Assembly: GCA_016707425.1 (NCBI GenBank) | Contig: JADJHU010000015.1 | Coordinates: 821,001-885,000, forward strand | Reading direction: 5' to 3' | Length of the DNA stretch: 64,000 nt | Origin: Gammaproteobacteria bacterium | Lineage (GTDB): Bacteria > Pseudomonadota > Gammaproteobacteria > Steroidobacterales > Steroidobacteraceae | Shown here: one piece after another, positions 59,755 to 64,000 of the stretch | Layout: each line of letters opens with the position of its first letter | How positions within the stretch are numbered: the first letter of the stretch is position 1 | The notes under the pieces: generated by a model | The model's input: the letters and a program-made list of their open reading frames with translations, nothing else | Told to the model about the DNA's origin: nothing | Database searches by the model: none | Translations under genes and position numbers: made by a program

Positions 59755-60132
59755 ATGAGCACCTCATCAGACGTTTCATCCGCCGACGCCGTGACCGGCA
59801 TGGAGCCGCTGCTCGTGTTCACCGAGGCGGCGGCCCGCAAGGTCGGCGATCTCATTCGCGGCGAGGGGAATCCGGCGCTCATGCTGAGAGTGTTCGTCCA
59901 GGGCGGCGGCTGCTCGGGCCTGCAGTACGGGTTCGAATTCGACGAACAGGTGCAGGACGGCGATACCTGTGTCGAGAAGCTCGGTGTGCGTCTGGTGATC
60001 GACCCGATGAGTGTGCAGTATCTTGGCGGGGCGGAAATCGACTACCGCGAGGGACTCGACGGCGCGCAGTTCGTGATCCGCAATCCGAATGCCGCAACCA
60101 CCTGCGGCTGCGGCTCATCGTTTTCAGCCTGA
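59755..60132 (+). CDS. erpA: Iron-sulfur cluster insertion protein ErpA
   Basis: A 125-residue A-type Fe-S carrier that delivers clusters to apoproteins, essential for isoprenoid synthesis in E. coli. The three cluster cysteines are in VQGGGCSGLQYGFEF and TTCGCGSSF; FTEAAARKVGDLI and VIDPMSVQYLGGAEIDY also fit. ATG at 59755 is chosen; a TTG at 59746 is in frame. It has its own promoter. The convergent M23 gene ends 1 bp after its stop. Confidence 0.95.
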   Translation: MSTSSDVSSADAVTGMEPLLVFTEAAARKVGDLIRGEGNPALMLRVFVQGGGCSGLQYGFEFDEQVQDGDTCVEKLGVRLVIDPMSVQYLGGAEIDYREGLDGAQFVIRNPNAATTCGCGSSFSA

Positions 60133-60133
60133 G

Positions 60134-61465
60134 TCAGCGGGCGGCAAGCGCCGGGCTGCCGGCGCGATCGAGCGAGGCGATCAGGCCCGAGGTCTTCGCG
60201 ACGAAATCGGCTCGCAGAGCATCTCCGATAGGGGTCGCGTCGACCAGCCGGATGGTCTGCGGGTTCCTCGGGACACCGTGCACGCGGTATTCGTAGTGCA
60301 GATGCGGACCGGTGGCCAGTCCGGTCATCCCGACGTAACCGATCAACTGGCCCTGTGCGACCCGCTGACCGGCGCGCAGGCCGCGCGCGAAGCGATCGAG
60401 GTGGCCGTAGACGGTTGCGATGCCGCGGGCGTGCTCGAGTTCCACGACGTTGCCGTAACCACCCTTGCGACCCGCCAGCCGTACGCGGCCATCACCGGCC
60501 GCCCGTACCGGCGTGCCGGTGGGCGCGGCATAGTCGACGCCCTTGTGTGCACGAATCAGGTTCAGTACCGGGTGGTGGCGGCTGGGGTTGAAGCGCGAGC
60601 TCACGCGGGTGAACGCGACAGGCGCACGCAGGAAGGCTTTCCTGAGGCTCGTTCCCTCCGGAGTGAAGTAGCTTGCGTTGCCGTCGGGTCCGACGTAGCG
60701 AACTGCCCGGTACACGTGCCCCTGGTTGACGAACTTCGCGGCAAGGATGGGGCCGTCCTGCACGTACTCGCCGTCCTCGAAGCGCTGTTCATAGGCCACG
60801 ACGAAGGAGTCGCCCGGGCGGATGTCGAGCACGAAATCGATGTCCCAGCCGAAGAGCTCCGCAAGGGCCAGCGTGGTCTGGTCCTTCATACCCGCCTTGC
60901 CCGCAGCCTCGAACAGGGAGCTGTCGATGACGGCTTCGGCGCGACGCACCTCTGTCTGGAGCGGGATCTCGAGCAGCTCGCTCGCGAAGCCGTCCGGCTC
61001 GCGGCGTACTTTCAGTGTCTCGCCGGGCGCCAGGCGCCGCTCGAGTCCGAGCAGCGCGCCGTCGCGGTGCTGAAGCGTGAGCACCTCGTCGGGATAGAGG
61101 CGGTCCAGCTGGGCGCGTAGCGTGGGGAGCGCCCGCATCGATGCGAGATCCGCGAGATCGAGTTCCAGGCGGCGGAAGATGCGCTCGAGCGTATCGTTGC
61201 GACCCACCGTCACGGTGGTCGTGGAGTACGCCACGGGTGCCGCAGCGTGCGGCGTGGCGTTGCCCTCCGGAGCGGCCCGGGAGGCCTGCCCATCCGCCGC
61301 AACCGTCAGCGCCTGACCCGCGGCTCCCGTGTGCTCCGGTGCCCGGGCGGCAGGCGGCTCGGCGCGATACCAGGCCCACGCAAGCACGGCACACGCGAGC
61401 GCCTGCAGCCACCGTCCGTGACGGGGCGCGAGTCCCGGGATCCCGGGCTGGATGACGATGCGCAT
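60134..61465 (-). CDS. M23-family murein endopeptidase (MepM-like)
   Basis: A 443-residue membrane-anchored zinc peptidase that cuts peptidoglycan cross-links. It has a short hydrophobic anchor (LQALACAVLAWAWY) and an OapA/LysM-like region with a repeated ETL/TLERIF motif. The M23 catalytic domain has HKGVDYAAPTGTPVRAAGDG (metal His and Asp), TVYGHLDRFARGL and GPHLHYEYRVHGVPRNP (metal His). It is probably co-functional with the bactofilin and the other wall enzymes in the window. The start is divergent from tyrS, 132 bp apart. Confidence 0.93.
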   Translation of the reverse strand: MRIVIQPGIPGLAPRHGRWLQALACAVLAWAWYRAEPPAARAPEHTGAAGQALTVAADGQASRAAPEGNATPHAAAPVAYSTTTVTVGRNDTLERIFRRLELDLADLASMRALPTLRAQLDRLYPDEVLTLQHRDGALLGLERRLAPGETLKVRREPDGFASELLEIPLQTEVRRAEAVIDSSLFEAAGKAGMKDQTTLALAELFGWDIDFVLDIRPGDSFVVAYEQRFEDGEYVQDGPILAAKFVNQGHVYRAVRYVGPDGNASYFTPEGTSLRKAFLRAPVAFTRVSSRFNPSRHHPVLNLIRAHKGVDYAAPTGTPVRAAGDGRVRLAGRKGGYGNVVELEHARGIATVYGHLDRFARGLRAGQRVAQGQLIGYVGMTGLATGPHLHYEYRVHGVPRNPQTIRLVDATPIGDALRADFVAKTSGLIASLDRAGSPALAAR

Positions 61466-61597
61466 GCCCGGGAAGCTACCCGAGCAGCAATCCCCGGGTC
61501 AACGCGCCGACCAGCCGGAGTGACGCGTGTGTGATGCGTGCCCGCTGCGCCAGCCTGCTACAGTGTCGCGCCCCAGCGTCCTGACCCGGTCCAAGCG

Positions 61598-62803
61598 ATG
61601 AACATCGCCGCACAACTCGCCGAGCTGAAACGTGGCTCCCATGAGCTCCTCACTGAAGCGGATCTCGTGAAGAAACTCGAGCGCGGCCGGCCGCTGCGCG
61701 TCAAGGCGGGCTTCGATCCCACGGCACCCGACCTGCATCTCGGACACACCGTGCTCATCAACAAGATGCGCCACTTCCAGGACTGCGGCCACGAGGTAAT
61801 TTTTCTCATCGGGGATTTCACGGGCCTGATCGGTGATCCGACGGGGCGCAATGCCACGCGGCCACCTCTGACGCCCGGAGAGGTGCAGCAGAATGCGCGC
61901 ACCTACGAACAGCAGATCTTCCGCATTCTTGACCCCGCGCGCACGACCATCGAGTTCAACTCGCGCTGGTTCGGATCGATGAGTGCGACGCGCCTGGTGG
62001 AGATCGCCGCGAAGCACACCGTCGCACGCATGCTCGAGCGCGATGATTTCGCCAGACGCTATGCGACCGGGCAGCCGATCTCCATCCACGAATTTCTCTA
62101 CCCGCTCGCGCAGGGTTATGACTCCGTCGCGCTGCACGCCGACGTGGAACTCGGCGGCACGGATCAGAAATTCAATCTCCTCGTCGGACGCCACCTTCAG
62201 GAGGCTTTCGCACAGGAACCGCAGGTCGTGCTCACGATGCCGCTGCTCGAGGGGCTGGACGGTGTGCAGAAGATGTCGAAATCTCTCGGCAACTACGTGG
62301 GTATCGCCGAGCCGCCGGAGACGATGTTCGGCAAGCTCATGTCGATCTCCGACGAGCTGATGTGGCGCTACTTCGAGCTGCTGAGTTTCCGGCCGCTTGC
62401 TGAGCTCACCGCGCTGCGAGGCAGTGTGGCTGCCGGTCGCAATCCCCGCGACGTCAAGTTCGAGCTCGCGCGGGAAATCGTGGCGCGCTTCCACGACGCG
62501 GTTGCCGCCGAGCGGGCGCAGGCGGAGTTCATCGCCCGATTCCGGCAGCGCGAGCTTCCCGCCGATCTGCCCGTGCAGACGTTCACGGCCGATGAGGCCG
62601 GCACGCGACTCGCGGGACTCCTGAAGCAGCTCGGTCTGGCGGCCAGCACCTCGGAGGCCTACCGGAAGATCGCGGAGGGAGCCGTGCGCCTCGACGGCGT
62701 CAAGGTGACCGATCGCGATCTCACCCTGAAACCGGGTGCAAGCCACATCGTGCAGGTCGGCCCGCGGCGATTCGCCAGGCTCGTCGTCGAAAAAGCCCTG
62801 TAG
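61598..62803 (+). CDS. tyrS: Tyrosyl-tRNA synthetase
   Basis: A 401-residue class I synthetase charging tRNA-Tyr. The ATP signatures are DLHLGHTVLINKM (HIGH-type HLGH) and KMSKSLGNYVG (KMSKS). FLIGDFTGLIGDPTGRN and HADVELGGTDQKFNLLVGR identify tyrosine binding. A C-terminal S4 RNA-binding domain (TSEAYRKIAEGAVRLDGVKV) follows. The length and the missing long linker place it in the TyrZ-like branch. Transcription continues towards the rrn operon promoters. Confidence 0.96.
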   Translation: MNIAAQLAELKRGSHELLTEADLVKKLERGRPLRVKAGFDPTAPDLHLGHTVLINKMRHFQDCGHEVIFLIGDFTGLIGDPTGRNATRPPLTPGEVQQNARTYEQQIFRILDPARTTIEFNSRWFGSMSATRLVEIAAKHTVARMLERDDFARRYATGQPISIHEFLYPLAQGYDSVALHADVELGGTDQKFNLLVGRHLQEAFAQEPQVVLTMPLLEGLDGVQKMSKSLGNYVGIAEPPETMFGKLMSISDELMWRYFELLSFRPLAELTALRGSVAAGRNPRDVKFELAREIVARFHDAVAAERAQAEFIARFRQRELPADLPVQTFTADEAGTRLAGLLKQLGLAASTSEAYRKIAEGAVRLDGVKVTDRDLTLKPGASHIVQVGPRRFARLVVEKAL

Positions 62804-62845
62804 ATTCACGGGCATGCGGAACGCGAGAAATTCTTCCGAACCGCG

Positions 62846-62873
62846 TTGACAAGCGGGCAACGGCCGCTATACT
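62846..62873 (+). promoter_or_regulatory. rRNA promoter P1
   Basis: TTGACA (consensus) and TATACT are separated by 16 bp. The GC-rich discriminator GCGCGCC downstream is typical of stringently controlled rRNA promoters. Confidence 0.8.
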
Positions 62874-62938
62874 GCGCGCCCTCCAGACGAGCCGCGCCGC
62901 GGTTTCTGCGGCGGCAGGCGATCAACGGAAAACTCGGG

Positions 62939-62966
62939 TTGACGGAATATGGCCGAGGGCTATACT
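62939..62966 (+). promoter_or_regulatory. rRNA promoter P2
   Basis: TTGACG and TATACT are separated by 16 bp, 93 bp downstream of P1. It repeats the P1 layout and leaves a leader of about 160 nt before mature 16S. Confidence 0.75.
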
Positions 62967-63133
62967 TCCGCCCCCCTCCTCGACCCCGGCGGTCGGGGCG
63001 TTATTTAAAAGTTCGGCAGGTAATTTGTGTGGGGACTCGTGTCGATGCGTCCTTTGGCGTAAAGACCGAGTGACCAAATGTCCAGCAGTAGTTGGGCCTT
63101 TGATCGCTCCTTTGATTGAAGCTCGAAATCTTC

Positions 63134-64000
<867 letters not shown>

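Larger units (their letters stand above)
62804..63133 (+). promoter_or_regulatory. rrn operon promoter and leader region
   Basis: The 330 bp between tyrS and 16S contain two tandem promoters (62846-62873 and 62939-62966), a GC-rich hairpin (CCCCGGCGGTCGGGG type) near 62985, and a leader. CGCTCCTTTGAT near 63106 is a possible BoxA-like antitermination element. No tRNA or protein gene is visible. Confidence 0.7.

Overview
The window is chromosomal DNA from a GC-rich gammaproteobacterium. Three things point there: the 16S rRNA start at the right end, the macromolecular-synthesis operon rpsU-yqeY-dnaG-rpoD, and a yggU/yggT/proC/yggS - pilT/pilU - pyrB/ruvX/yqgE/tonB/gshB - pilGHIJ/chpA order that resembles the one I know from Pseudomonas aeruginosa. 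Gene content suggests a Nevskiales/Steroidobacterales/Xanthomonadales-like lineage, but that placement is inference. Nearly everything is dense housekeeping and surface-motility coding sequence. I see no insertion sequence, prophage, CRISPR array or tRNA.

Left part (1-31 kb). A cupin protein and a PqqU-type TonB-dependent receptor are followed by a small EF-hand protein and a DUF4404 protein. Next come the rpoD operon (minus strand) and tsaD-folB-folK with a pteridine-reductase-like SDR. After these lie a MidA-type methyltransferase, cca, a lipoprotein peptidase and a DegQ/MucD-like protease. A split B12-dependent ribonucleotide reductase (nrdJa/nrdJb) sits behind a perfect NrdR-box palindrome. 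A structured gene-free stretch (19.5-19.95 kb) carries terminators on both strands and may encode a small RNA. Then follow a LysM lytic transglycosylase, an L,D-transpeptidase, ppnN, an orphan ParA, htpG with a sigma-32-like promoter, an FKBP gene broken by an internal deletion, an alpha/beta hydrolase, an HU-like protein, and yggU-yggT-proC-yggS.

Middle (31-49 kb). This is the twitching-motility block. Three tandem PilT/PilU-family ATPases are followed on the opposite strand by gshB-tonB-yqgE-ruvX-pyrB-pyrK-like. Then comes the Chp chemosensory operon pilG-pilH-pilI-pilJ-chpA-chpC, which has no CheR/PilK or CheB/ChpB gene.

Right part (49-64 kb). This holds rsmE, a bioA interrupted by one in-frame TGA, ampD, a PduO-type cobalamin adenosyltransferase, an inositol-phosphatase-family gene, and the BtuD-like and BtuC-like parts of an ABC importer split by pdxH, tyrA and a DUF484-GGDEF gene. 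It continues with rppH, a DUF6776-like protein, a bactofilin, erpA, an M23 endopeptidase and tyrS. The window ends in an rrn operon with two tandem sigma-70 promoters and about 870 nt of 16S rRNA.

Themes: (i) pilus retraction and its control by Chp; (ii) cobalamin economy (class II RNR, adenosyltransferase, BtuCD-like importer, TonB parts); (iii) envelope remodelling (lytic transglycosylase, L,D-transpeptidase, AmpD, M23, bactofilin). The most unusual observations are the bioA nonsense codon, the FKBP deletion, the third retraction ATPase, the possible small RNA and hairpin-rich leader before the lytic transglycosylase, and a perfect palindrome over the yqgE start codon.
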